DNA from: Lytechinus pictus
Lineage: Eukaryota > Echinodermata > Echinoidea > Temnopleuroida > Toxopneustidae
Direction of reading: 5' to 3'
NCBI RefSeq assembly: GCF_037042905.1
Contig: NC_087249.1
Span: 55,396,401-55,460,400 of the forward strand
DNA length: 64,000 nucleotides
The notes under the pieces were generated by a model. It saw only the letters and a program-made list of their open reading frames with translations, made no database searches and was not told the DNA's origin. Made by a program: the position numbers and the translations under genes. Of this stretch, positions 1 through 9,015 are shown piece after piece (the first letter of the stretch is position 1; each line of letters starts with the position of its first letter).

Positions 1-2282
1 AAATATTCATCTCCATAAAACAGATGGAAAGGCTGTCCTAAAGAAAATCCTAATAGACTTTCTACGTCATCACATTTTCTCAATAGAATTCTTCTCAACC
101 ATGTCAATTTTAATGCTTTGTTAAAACAATCTATATCTATCATTTTCAATCCCCCTTCTAAGTATGAACCAAGTATTTGTTCCCTACTAATTTTGTCTGG
201 TTTTCCATTCCATACAAATTGAAAAAATTTAACTTTAATATTTTTCATTAGTTGAGCCGATGGACTGGGGATTGAAAGAAAAAGGTGATTGAATTGAGGC
301 AATAAAAGGGATTTAGCTATACTGTAATTCTACCCAAAGGTGTAATATTTCTCTTCGACCATGAAATCATCTGTCTTTTCAATTTATCAAAAATCCTATT
401 GTAATTGAAATCGGGGATCTTGTTGATATTCACATGAAAATCTGTACCAAGATAGCGAAAATAAGTATCCTTTATCAAGTTTACTTCTAATTCAATGTCT
501 AAACTTGTCTTTTTCAGGCTACCCAAAAAAATAATTTGTGTCTTTTGTGAATTGAGTTTAAGTCCAATAAATTGAGTAAAAAAAGAAATCATCTCCAACA
601 CTTTTTGAAAAGACTTATTTGAGCCAGAAATAAATTAAGCCGTATCATCGGCATATTGAAGTATTTTGAATTCTCTTTTGTTTACGCTGATTCCCTCAAA
701 CTGGTTTGAATTTCTTATCCACAATGCAAGAATTTCCACACACATAATGAAAAGGTAAGGAGAAATTGGATCCCCTTGTTTACAGCCCCTTTGGATATTA
801 AATCTGTGTGACAATTGAGAATTAACAATAACGCTTGAGTAAGCATTACTGTGCAAAACATCCACCCATCTCTGAAATGACGGACCCACCCCAAAAAACG
901 AAAGAACCTTTTGAATGAATTCATGGGAAATACTATCGAACGCCTTTTCAAAATCTAATAGCATTAAAGTACAAGGTAAATTTTGCTTTTCCGCTAAAGC
1001 AATGATATCGTATATTATTCTAATATTTTCCCCAATAAAACGACCAGGTAAAAATCCTTTCTGATCTGTGTGAATGACTACTGATAATACCTTTCGTAAC
1101 CTATTTGCAAGACATGTAGATAAAATTTTGTATACAACATTAAGAAGAGATATCGGTCTCCAATTTTTAATAAAATGACGGGGCTTATTACCTTTAGGGA
1201 TTAAAGTTATAAGACCCAAGTTTTGTGAAGGAGATAATTCACCAGTCAAATAAGCATTTTTGACACTTCGCCACAAATAAATTCCTATATCATTAATAAA
1301 ATACTTAAAAAATTCTGCTGTAAAGCCGTCTTGACCGGGCGCTTTACCAATTTTAATCTGTTTAACTGCATCAAGTATTTCTGAATAACATATATCCCCT
1401 TCTAAAACGTCACTTTCTTGTGGTGTAAATGTCCTTACTTTATTCAAAGGAATCATAGCAAACAATCTTTCGGCCTCTGATACTGGTTGAAATGTATACA
1501 AATCCTTAAAATAAAGATATACTTCTTGTAAAATATCCTCTTGTTGATCAATTAAACAGTTGTTTTTATCAATCAATCTTATAATTGTCTTTTCCACTGA
1601 TCTCTGTTTTTCTAAATTAAAAAAATATTTTGAAGGCTTTTCTCCAAATTGCATTTCTTGTATCCTGCTATACTTAATCGAATTTTGCTGCTCATTTTCA
1701 ATAATGCTTTCTAATTGTTCTTTCAAAATACGTATCTTTTCAATAGTTGAAGTTCTTTCCTCTGATATCATATTGGTTTCTAATTTAAAAATTTCCTTCT
1801 CAATTTTGTTTTTTTCTTCCTTATTTTCTCTTTTTCTTCTCAACGAATATAGAATAGTAGAACTTCTCAATTCCATGAGAAGAGTATCAAAAAACAACTG
1901 TTCATTGATAGAAAACATAATATCTTCCTTTCTCATCTCTTCATATTCTTTACCTTGAATAGATTCCTTCTGCATATTGTAATACTACTTCTCTTATCTT
2001 TCTTTTAATAATGTCCACATATTCCTCATCTTTCAAGAAAACATTGTTAAATTTCCAATAAGTAAAACATTTTTGGTATTTATCTAATTCAAATTCTAAG
2101 CTGATTATAGAATGATCAGATTTATATCCAAACAGATGTTCTGTTTTTGTGATTAAAGAAAAGAGATCCGAGGAAACCAAAAAATAATCAAGTCTACTCT
2201 GTTTTAATGGAGTAGGCTGTCTCCATGTATAACTTCGAATCCCTACATTATGTTCACGCCAAACATCTACCAAATCCAAATC
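1..2282 (-). pseudogene. LINE ORF2, reverse transcriptase and C-terminal part (broken), copy A
   Basis: This is the RT part of ORF2 and would copy element RNA at a nicked chromosomal target. Pieces read 2282-1950, 1975-635, 601-317 and then to position 1. Visible motifs are KIGKAPGQDGFTAEFF, NWRPISLLNVVYKI, LLDFEKAFDSISHEF, GCKQGDPISPYLF and the catalytic QYADDTA. Three lesions are visible. There is a 2-nt loss near 1966-1970 relative to copy B. A TAA nonsense codon at 635-637 falls directly after YADDTA, with the same frame continuing beyond it. A frameshift lies near 319. Sequence below 317 still encodes a WNGKPDKI-like C-terminal region. The endonuclease half is separated by a 0.99 kb insertion. 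Confidence 0.85.
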
Positions 2283-2330
2283 ATTTTTGTCTCACCTGCA
2301 TAGCAGAGTGAGACTATAGGCGCCGCTTTT

Positions 2331-2347
2331 CCGACGGCGGCGGCGAC

Positions 2348-2378
<31 letters not shown>

Positions 2379-2396
2379 GCGACGGCGGCGGCGGCG
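2331..2396. repeat. GC-rich GGC/GAC microsatellite
   Basis: About 66 bp of GGCGGC and GACGGC triplets sit inside an otherwise AT-rich region, just inside the left end of the inserted repeat. It is a simple sequence with no reading-frame significance visible. Confidence 0.9.
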
Positions 2397-2404
2397 TCAA
2401 CACC

Positions 2405-3235
2405 AAATCTTAACCTGAGGTTAAGTTTTTGAAATGACAGCATAACTTAGAAAGTATATGGACCTAGTTCATGAAACTCTGCCATAAGGTTAATCAAGTA
2501 TTACTGAACATCCTGCCTGAGTTTCATGTCACATGACCAAGGTCAAAGGTCATTTAGGGTCAATGAACTTAGACCATGTTGGGGGAATCAACATCAAAAT
2601 CTTAACCTAAGGTTAATTTTTTTAAATGTCATCATAACTTAGAAAATATATGGACCTAGTTCATGAAACTTATACATAAGGTTAATCAAGTATCACTGAA
2701 CATCCTGCATGAGTTTCACATCACATGACCAAGGTCAAAGGTCATTTAGGGTCAATGAACTTTGGCCGAATTGGGGGTATCTGTTGAATTACCATCATAA
2801 CTTTGAAAGTTTATGGATCTGATTCATGAAACTTGGGCATAATAGTAATCAAGTATTACTGAACATCCTGTGCAAGTTTCAGGTCACATGATCAAGGTCA
2901 AAGGTCATTTAGGGTCAATGAACTTTGGCCAAATTGGGGTATTTGTTGAATTACAGCCATAAATTTGAAAGTGTGTTGGTCTAGTTCATAAAACTTGGAC
3001 ATAATAGTAATCAAGTATCACTGAACATCCTGTGCGAGTTTCAGGTCACATGATCAAGGTCAAAGGTCATGTAAGGTCAAAGAACTTTGGCCACGTTGGG
3101 GGTATTTGTTGAATTGCCATCATATCTCTATAAGTGTATTGGTCTAGTTCATAAAACGTGGAAATAAGAGTAACCAAGTATCACTGAACATCTTGTGCGA
3201 GTTATAGTAGTTTTCAAAATCAGCACTGCTGCTAT
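2405..3235 (+). repeat. Four tandem units each with a direct repeat of AGGTCA (DR1)
   Basis: Units of roughly 190, 190, 162 and 162 bp share phrases such as ATCAAGTATYACTGAACATCC and CATGAYCAAGGTCAAAGGTCAT. Each contains AGGTCA-A-AGGTCA, a perfect direct repeat with 1-bp spacing. GGTCAAAGGT is at about 2541, 2733, 2896 and 3058. This matches the textbook DR1 site for nuclear receptors such as RXR and HNF4. Binding is not shown by sequence alone. Confidence 0.85.
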
Positions 3236-3281
3236 ATTGAATCGCGTGATGCAGGTGAGACGGCCAGAGGCATTCCACTTG

Positions 3282-3790
3282 TTTAATTCTATCACCTTCT
3301 TCCTTGCTTCTTTGTTGTTCAATCTAATGTAATTCAAAGTATCCAGATCAAAATCTTGCACCAGATTCCAATCCCCACAAATTATTATGTGCGGGTCATC
3401 AAACTCAATGGTATATCTTTTAAGATCATCAAAAAAACCAGGAGTATCGTCATTTGGACCATATAATGAAATTAATGTTACTTGCAACGTTCCAATACAA
3501 AGGCTCAGTATAATAAAATTACCTTTATCATCTATTTTTTCTTTTTTTACTTCTACAACAAAATTTGTGTCAAACATAACAGCTACTCCTCTCGAGCGAG
3601 AATTGTTACAGGAGAAATAACATTTACCCAACCACTCCCTCTTCACTGAAAGACATATTTCAGGAACAAAATGAGTATCTTGTAAACAATATATCTGTGC
3701 TCTTTTAGATTTTATATATGCAAGGATGTCTCTTCGTTTCATAACATTTCCTAGTCCACGACAGTTAAAAGATAATACTTTCACAGTCAT
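3282..3790 (-). pseudogene. LINE ORF2, endonuclease N-terminal part, copy A
   Basis: This is the N-terminal endonuclease/exonuclease/phosphatase (APE-type) domain of ORF2, which nicks target DNA. From the ATG at 3790 it reads MTVKVLSFNCRGLGN, then a YCLQDTHF block, SLYGPNDD and ICGDWN, in the order expected for the family. The start ATG overlaps the TGA stop of the middle ORF (ATGA at 3787-3790). After the VIEL residues the frame runs into the inserted repeat and becomes unrelated, so this copy cannot make a full ORF2 protein. Confidence 0.88.
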
Positions 3791-5025
3791 AGAATCACTC
3801 GTAAATAGCTACAGTCAACAAATGACAACATTATGAAGACACCCATACAAAATATATCATAAAAGAGAGTGGTTGGATAATTCCTTTGAAGGGAGCAAGG
3901 CATGTTAACACAGATGTTTCGCGGCTCCAAATATTTCAGAATGTCAATTTCACAAGGACTATGCATAACAAAGGCAGCTTTAATGTTCAACAACCAGGCA
4001 GGCATACCAGTGCATTGGGAATGGCTACAGCTCAACTTCATCACATAATGTAGTGATACACGTATTCCCATTGTAAATACTAGAACATGGTTGTGTACAG
4101 AAAAGTGCATAGTTATTCCTAGAGTCAAACTGTTCACTTCAAAATTTCTGCATAACTTAGAAAAATGTATTGTTCTGGTTGTAATTTCACAAGCACACCT
4201 TTTTAAGTATACATTTTGTAATAAAATGTTACTCTCAATCCTTTCAAAATATAAAGAATTCACATTTTGAAGAAAAACTTTGAATATTGCTTGAAGGCAT
4301 GACTTCAATGAAAGCCTTGAAAAGTAAATTTGAAACTCCTCCATTATATTTGTTTCTGATTCCAAGCAAAGAACATGACATTGAGATTTTGAACCCCGAC
4401 TCTGAAAGAGTAATATCAACATTACTTGGAGCCATGACTTTAAAAAATATCTGAAATGGCAGATGTGAGATTTCTCAATCTTCCTTGACTTTAACTCCAA
4501 ATATTGAACAAAAAATTGACCTTCTGAAACCTGACTTGTACAGTTCATTTGTACTAAGCTACTGTATCCCAGGTATAAATGAATAATTAGAGTACATGTA
4601 TTACTATCCATTCCTTTGAAATAAAAACATTTCACATCATGAACCAATATTGTTTGGAAGTAAAAATTAAAGAGATAGTATTGAGATATCTCTGTTGTTG
4701 CCGCCTGTAATAGCCACAGTTGGATATAATATTGATCCTGACATACACGTAACCATACTAACTGCAATGAGCAAATATATCCATGAAAAAATATTGGAGA
4801 CAATTGTTTGAAACCTATGTATAAACTAACCTCAGCAACCTGTTCCATCAGAAAATCTTTATATTCATGTTTATCACACTTAACACATATGATATGGAAA
4901 AGAAATATCAAGATGTATAGAGCATGACTGCTTAACATAAAGACTTCATTCGAATCTTTTGAAATGAAGCTTGGTAAACGTGTTCTCGCCTGTCCTTTGG
5001 AGTATTTAGGCCTATAAATTGTCAT
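3787..5025 (-). CDS. Middle ORF of the LINE, unknown function (copy A)
   Basis: A 412-codon open frame lies between LINE ORF1 and ORF2 on the same strand. The first ATG is at 5025; an upstream in-frame TGA lies about 20 nt further on. No domain is recognised. The product would be rich in Cys, Phe, Leu and Tyr, with a hydrophobic stretch near residues 35-50 (MLSSHALYILIFLFHIICV) that could be a membrane segment. Its TGA stop overlaps the ORF2 ATG as ATGA, an arrangement used for termination-reinitiation in some LINEs. Copy B keeps the same frame but is too similar to prove selection. It could be a true third ORF, or a long spacer that happens to stay open. Confidence 0.5.
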   Translation of the reverse strand: MTIYRPKYSKGQARTRLPSFISKDSNEVFMLSSHALYILIFLFHIICVKCDKHEYKDFLMEQVAEVSLYIGFKQLSPIFFHGYICSLQLVWLRVCQDQYYIQLWLLQAATTEISQYYLFNFYFQTILVHDVKCFYFKGMDSNTCTLIIHLYLGYSSLVQMNCTSQVSEGQFFVQYLELKSRKIEKSHICHFRYFLKSWLQVMLILLFQSRGSKSQCHVLCLESETNIMEEFQIYFSRLSLKSCLQAIFKVFLQNVNSLYFERIESNILLQNVYLKRCACEITTRTIHFSKLCRNFEVNSLTLGITMHFSVHNHVLVFTMGIRVSLHYVMKLSCSHSQCTGMPAWLLNIKAAFVMHSPCEIDILKYLEPRNICVNMPCSLQRNYPTTLFYDIFCMGVFIMLSFVDCSYLRVIL

Positions 5026-5190
5026 GAAGGAAAGCAAAATGCAGTCTCACAGGCAAAATAAAATCTTATTAACGATGACATTTGACTCCCAATCAGCACA
5101 TGTATTCATCGAGTTTCAACATATGCCATATATAATTTTCATCCACATTTTTATGGTGATGATTTTTCTACTCAGTCATCCTTTTCACTC

Positions 5191-6066
5191 TCACTGAACT
5201 TGGGATGGCTCAGCATGAATCTCCGCTGTAATCTGGCGAGCGCTCGAAGTCGAAGGCTTCGTTTTGTTGGGATATACCTGCTGGTCATCATCTTGTTGGA
5301 TGAGGCTGTGGTCATCAACAACAAGTGTTGCTTGTACTTGTGGGGTAGTTGCACGCTGCTTGTCATAGAACCAAGCCAAATTACCGTTGCTATCACGCCA
5401 TTTCCCAGCAGAGAAGTAGTGTCGCTTCCCCGCGTTAAAGGATTCCTGCACATCTTTTTGCCATTTTTTTTTCTCTGCTCTATCCATAGCTGACAAATCA
5501 TCGATGATATAGAAAGGGTATTGCTCCAATTTTTGTCGCTGTTGCGAAAGCACAAAGTGCTTATCCTGGTACGACAACATCCTGATTAGAAGATGGCGCG
5601 GCTCATCTCCTACCTTCCGGCCGTCCCGATGAGCCCTCTCGACCCGAGGGGACCGCATGTCAAAGAATTTCTCAAGGAAAGCTACAGCCACCTCCACCCC
5701 TCTCTCCTGGCGAGACATCGGTAATCCCACGACTCTTAAATTGTTCCTGCGAGAAAACCTTTCAAGCTTATTCTCTGCCAGCGCCGACTTCTCAAGGGCT
5801 TGGGTGTTTTGTTGGGTAGCAATCTCTAATTCCTTAACTTTCTTCTCTAGTGGAGACATTCGCTTCTCTAGCTTTTCAGTCATGTCACCTAAGAAATCCA
5901 GAGCTTTCTCAAAACCTGCACACATAGATTTGATATCTGCTATGCCCCTTCTGACATAATTTTCAAAGTCCGATGAAAGTTCATCCGATGCACTAGATGT
6001 GTCGGTTTGTGTCCCCGAAGTTTCGGCCATGGCCTTTTGTGCGGTTCCGCTTCTTAGGTTCGGCAT
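5191..6066 (-). CDS. LINE ORF1 RNA-binding protein (copy A, intact)
   Basis: L1-type ORF1 proteins trimerise through a coiled coil and coat element RNA. The first ATG in frame is at 6066 (MPNLRSGT); the frame is open about 10 codons further up without an ATG. From the N terminus, the protein has a Ser/Thr-rich start and a heptad-rich coiled coil (FLGDMTEKLEKRMSPLEKKV and onward). A region with RRNNLRVVGLP, VERAHRDGRK and HLLIRML follows, matching the L1 ORF1 RNA-recognition domain. The C-terminal part ends in FSAGKWRDSNGNLAWFYDKQ. It is about 291 residues, a usual ORF1 length. Copy B has one fewer T in the 9-T run at 5465-5473 and is frameshifted there; copy A looks like the functional form. 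Confidence 0.85.
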   Translation of the reverse strand: MPNLRSGTAQKAMAETSGTQTDTSSASDELSSDFENYVRRGIADIKSMCAGFEKALDFLGDMTEKLEKRMSPLEKKVKELEIATQQNTQALEKSALAENKLERFSRRNNLRVVGLPMSRQERGVEVAVAFLEKFFDMRSPRVERAHRDGRKVGDEPRHLLIRMLSYQDKHFVLSQQRQKLEQYPFYIIDDLSAMDRAEKKKWQKDVQESFNAGKRHYFSAGKWRDSNGNLAWFYDKQRATTPQVQATLVVDDHSLIQQDDDQQVYPNKTKPSTSSARQITAEIHAEPSQVQ

Positions 6067-6147
6067 ACCGTAAATTTCAGTTGAATAGGTTTCCACGTGC
6101 TAACTGGGAGCTCGCGCGTCTACACGTCTTCACTCTTCAGCAGTCAT

Positions 6148-6672
6148 CGGCGAGAAGTTCGTGCAGGCTCCACTCCACTTCACTACTGCTACACTACACT
6201 CCACCTACCCGAACTTCGGGACGGTGAACTCGATCGGATATTCCGCGTGACAAAGGTGGGGTGGCCGCTGGAAATGTTATTTATTGTAAAAATCATAACA
6301 AAAAATATAACGAGAAAGAAAAATTGCTTAATTTCTTACTCTTCACCCGTATTTCACTCCGTGTCCATCCTCTGGTCATCCTCTAAATTGTTGATTTTGG
6401 GCCAGTATCTATTTCCTCACACGTCACTATTCACGGCCGAGTTCAAAACATCGCATGCGATCGGTCGCAGGTCAAACAGCATAAATATTTATGTTATTAT
6501 TGGATGGTTCAGAAAATACCAAAAATATTCTACGAGTATGGGAAAATGTTTTTCTTCCTCGTTATATTTTTTCTATAATTTTTACAATAAATAACATTTC
6601 CATCCCACCTTTGTCACTAGCGGTAGAGAAGTGGAGTGGAGCCTGCACGAACTTCGCTCGAGGTAGATCTAG
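6148..6672. mobile_element. Foldback (long inverted-repeat) element, copy A1
   Basis: The left arm (about 6148-6305) and right arm (about 6570-6672) are inverted copies of each other. They share GTGCAGGCTCCACTCCACTT / AGTGGAGTGGAGCCTGCAC, GTGACAAAGGTGGG / CCCACCTTTGTCAC, and GGAAATGTTATTTATTGTAA with its complement. The left arm has an extra ~45 bp. The unique centre contains TTGTTGATTTTGGGCCAG. Related copies are at 24291-24812, 43970-44494, 47200-47720 and, as a right half only, 55220-55517. No ORF is credible; the element is non-autonomous. Confidence 0.75.
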
Positions 6673-6808
6673 TAATGACTTAGTGCTGGCTAGCGACCGA
6701 CGGGTTGTCATTCTCAGCCGTTCACTGATTATTCAGTTAAGACAGTGTGGTGCCTGTGTGTTCCGTGTGTGTATGTGTGATGCGAAGCTACCTCAGCTCA
6801 AGCGATGT
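6673..6808. other. Shared flank between foldback and tandem repeat
   Basis: The sequence TAGTAATGACTTAGTGCTGGC and what follows also flanks the other foldback copies. It is interrupted at 6809 by the start of the ACACTGTTAAAAATTG repeat. The foldback copy near 24813 continues uninterrupted, so the tandem repeat probably entered here. Confidence 0.5.
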
Positions 6809-7526
6809 ACACTGTTAAAAATTGCCGTAATTTTACGGACAAAATTTAACAGAAATCGTCCGTAAACGATAAAATACGGAATTAAATTGTACATTTACGG
6901 ATTTCTACAGAAAACCTGTAAAAATTACATAATAATTAGGTAAATGATCAATTTTACGGACGTTTTCTGTAATTGTACAGCAGATCATTATTGAAAGGAG
7001 ACGTTTACGATACATCTTGTAAATTTACTGTAAGTAGATGTAAGTTTACGGATAAAATTTAACAGATTAATTTGTAACACATGTAAAGTGCATTTTCTAC
7101 GGAAAATTTTGTAAAATTTACAGAAAAATCAGGTTAACGATACATTTTCTGACGTTGTCCGTAATTGTAGTGAAGATCATTCTTGAAAGGAGACGTTTAG
7201 TGGTTTACGGTACAAATCTTTGTAAATTTACTAGAAAGTAGCTGTAAGTTTACGGACAAGATTTAACAGATTAATTTGTACTATACAAACTACGGAAAAT
7301 TTGTAAAAATTACATAAAAATCAGGTAAATGATCAATTTTACAAACGTTTTGATCCGTAATTGTACAGAAGATCATTATGGAAAGGAGACGTTTACGGTA
7401 CATCTTGTAAATTTACTGTAAAGTAGATGTAAGTTTACGGACAACGTCAGAAAATTTATCATACATGTATAACCTGATTTTTCTGTAAAGTTTACACATT
7501 TTCTGTAGAAATTCCACTTTACATAA
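6809..7526. repeat. TTTACGG-rich tandem repeat, left part
   Basis: Irregular units of about 160-200 bp are marked by GAAAGGAGACGTTTAC (near 6995, 7186 and 7380), CCGTAATTGTA and CAGAAAAATCAGG. It starts with ACACTGTTAAAAATTG, resembling the terminus of the element at 54648-55217. The array is split here by the gypsy element and resumes at 22433. The intact version is at 44631-46023. Confidence 0.8.
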
Positions 7527-7972
7527 TGTAGCGGTTTCCAAAATAGGGCAATTTTATTTCTTTGAAAAATATATGTCAGCAAAACAAGACTAGACTTTAT
7601 TTAATTATTTCCCCCCCCCCCTCGCAAACTTGGTAGAAAATAAATAATTGATAAGTGTATCAGTTTATAGAAAACTGAATCTCTGATTATGACATGCAAA
7701 ACTTCATTTCTTATCTTTCCTCTCATGCGATGAAGTATGTGGTTTTACGCTTATTGATTGATTGAAGAAATACCTGAAATTTCAATGCATACTGTTGGTT
7801 TGACTCATTGATAAACAATCCTTTGTGACGTAATAAAGATTTGTAAAAGACTTATGAATATTTATGTTAAGCAGTAGATGCGTGTGAAATCGGGACCAAT
7901 CAGTGAAAAGCGCATTGCGCATATTCATGAAATGCGATGCGCGTATTGAAAACTGCGCAGCTCCAGGGCTGG

Positions 7973-7980
7973 TATAAATA
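7973..7980 (+). promoter_or_regulatory. TATA box of the 5' LTR promoter
   Basis: TATAAATA lies after a GC-richer stretch (GCGCAGCTCCAGGGCTGG). Possible initiator-like sequences follow near 8003 and at 8021 (TCAGTC). The identical box occurs in the 3' LTR at about 18451. This is the only strong TATA seen near the LTR start, so it probably sets the U3/R boundary. Confidence 0.6.
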
Positions 7981-8094
7981 GCGCGTCTGACCTAGATGCA
8001 AATTACTGTGTGTATCCCGATCAGTCATTGCAGTCACACGCATCATTGCTCTAACGTTATACAGTTTGTGTGTATCAAGACAGAGTCCGAGACT

Positions 8095-8103
8095 AAGGTA
8101 AAT
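8095..8103 (+). other. Candidate 5' splice site in the LTR leader
   Basis: AAG|GTAAAT at 8097/8098 is a good match to the donor consensus, about 115 nt downstream of the TATA box. Splicing from here past the ~3.9 kb LTR leader would shorten the long upstream region before gag at 12501. No acceptor was assigned, so this is inference. Confidence 0.3.
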
Positions 8104-8699
8104 ATGACTTAGTTTTCATACTTAGACCTCATTATTTTCTTTCTTGTGGTTAGGATTGAATCCTAGCATACTCAGAATACTTATGCAATTGAATTTGATT
8201 GATTAGGAGCTTTGGAATTATCAAATTGGGCTGAAAAACCGAGGTCTAACAAAACTTGAGGGTTCATTGTTTATTGACTTGACGTCATAATTTATGCTAT
8301 CCAGGGATCCTTTTGATCCCGCCCACTGTTAGGCTCCATAGACTGTGTATTTTATATACACACACGGCGTGTGTGTTTGTTTAGTTAGGCAAATCGCTAA
8401 CTGGAGTAAAGTTGTGTTAGCAGACTTTGCAAACCGGCAGAAAGTAATTTGTGCCGTATTTTGACATTGTTTTTAAACTAAGATTTTGGAATCTTTGAAA
8501 AGGATTTATTATCAGATTTTACATGCAAATTGACAGTAAATTAGGGTAGAACATTGTTGATGTATTTTTAGAGCAATTTCGTGCTCTGTGACTTTGATAT
8601 CTTTAAAGAAGTTCTTAGATGTCAAATAAGTAGATAGCTTGTTAGCAACTTAGTTGAAGATTTTATTTGTGTGTATGTTTTGACTTGTTAATGTGTGTA

Positions 8700-9015
8700 C
8701 ACACGGAACAAAGCTCTTGTTAGACTCTTAGTTGGGCATCTAAATGAAGGCTCTAAATGAACATTTCTTGTAGAGCATTTGTAGTTGAGGAGGCATTCCT
8801 AGATGAACACTTTTACAGGCCTTCTCTAGTTAGGCATTTTAGTGGGGCGTTTTAGATGAACATTCCAAGTTGACATTTACAGTTGGGCATTTCTGAAGAG
8901 GCTTTCCCTAGATGAATATTTTTCATAGGCCTTTTCTAGTTAGGCATTTTGAATGGATGTTCTACATGAACATTTATTATTGAGTTCTAGTTGAACATTT
9001 TCTAAGTGAACAATT
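8700..9015 (+). repeat. Degenerate short repeats in the LTR
   Basis: Variants of AGATGAACATT, CTAGTTAGGCATTTT and TTGGGCATTT recur at irregular 20-50 bp spacing, with GGCCTTCTCTAG and GGCCTTTTCTAG pairs. The same block is in the 3' LTR. It looks like an old, decayed tandem array inside R-U5. Confidence 0.5.

Larger units (their letters stand above)
2289..3281. mobile_element. Non-autonomous repeat inserted in LINE ORF2
   Basis: Copy B (around 41100) has the uninterrupted site, so this 0.99 kb block is an insertion. Alignment suggests about 993 bp plus a 2-bp TT duplication. It carries a perfect 13-bp inverted repeat (GTCTCACCTGCAT at 2289-2301, ATGCAGGTGAGAC at 3249-3261), a GC-rich microsatellite near the left end and four tandem units. 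The last ~45 bp, ending CCACTTGTT, recur in related form at 51668-51735. No coding capacity is seen. The superfamily is not identifiable from this copy alone. Confidence 0.8.
1..6147 (-). mobile_element. L1/Tx1-like LINE, copy A (3' end lies outside the window)
   Basis: A non-LTR retrotransposon read on the minus strand. Its order is ORF1 (5191-6066), a middle ORF (3787-5025), then ORF2 with an apurinic-type endonuclease and an L1-like reverse transcriptase running to the window edge. The ORF1 type (coiled coil plus an L1-like RNA-binding region) and RT motifs such as LDFEKAFDS, GCKQGDPISPYLF and QYADDTA place it in the L1/Tx1 group. ORF2 is inactivated several times. The same element recurs at 39940-43969, truncated within the RT. 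The 5' end is set just before a foldback repeat at 6148; the exact boundary is unresolved. Confidence 0.85.

Noticed and set aside
1560..1958. Plus-strand 132-codon ORF opposite LINE ORF2 (also 40376-40774)
   Set aside because: It is antisense to a well-supported RT frame and has no domain; a shadow ORF.
6097..6865. ORFs of 124-165 codons across the foldback (also 43919-44687 and 24407-24814)
   Set aside because: They run through inverted-repeat arms and differ between foldback copies; no domain or conservation.
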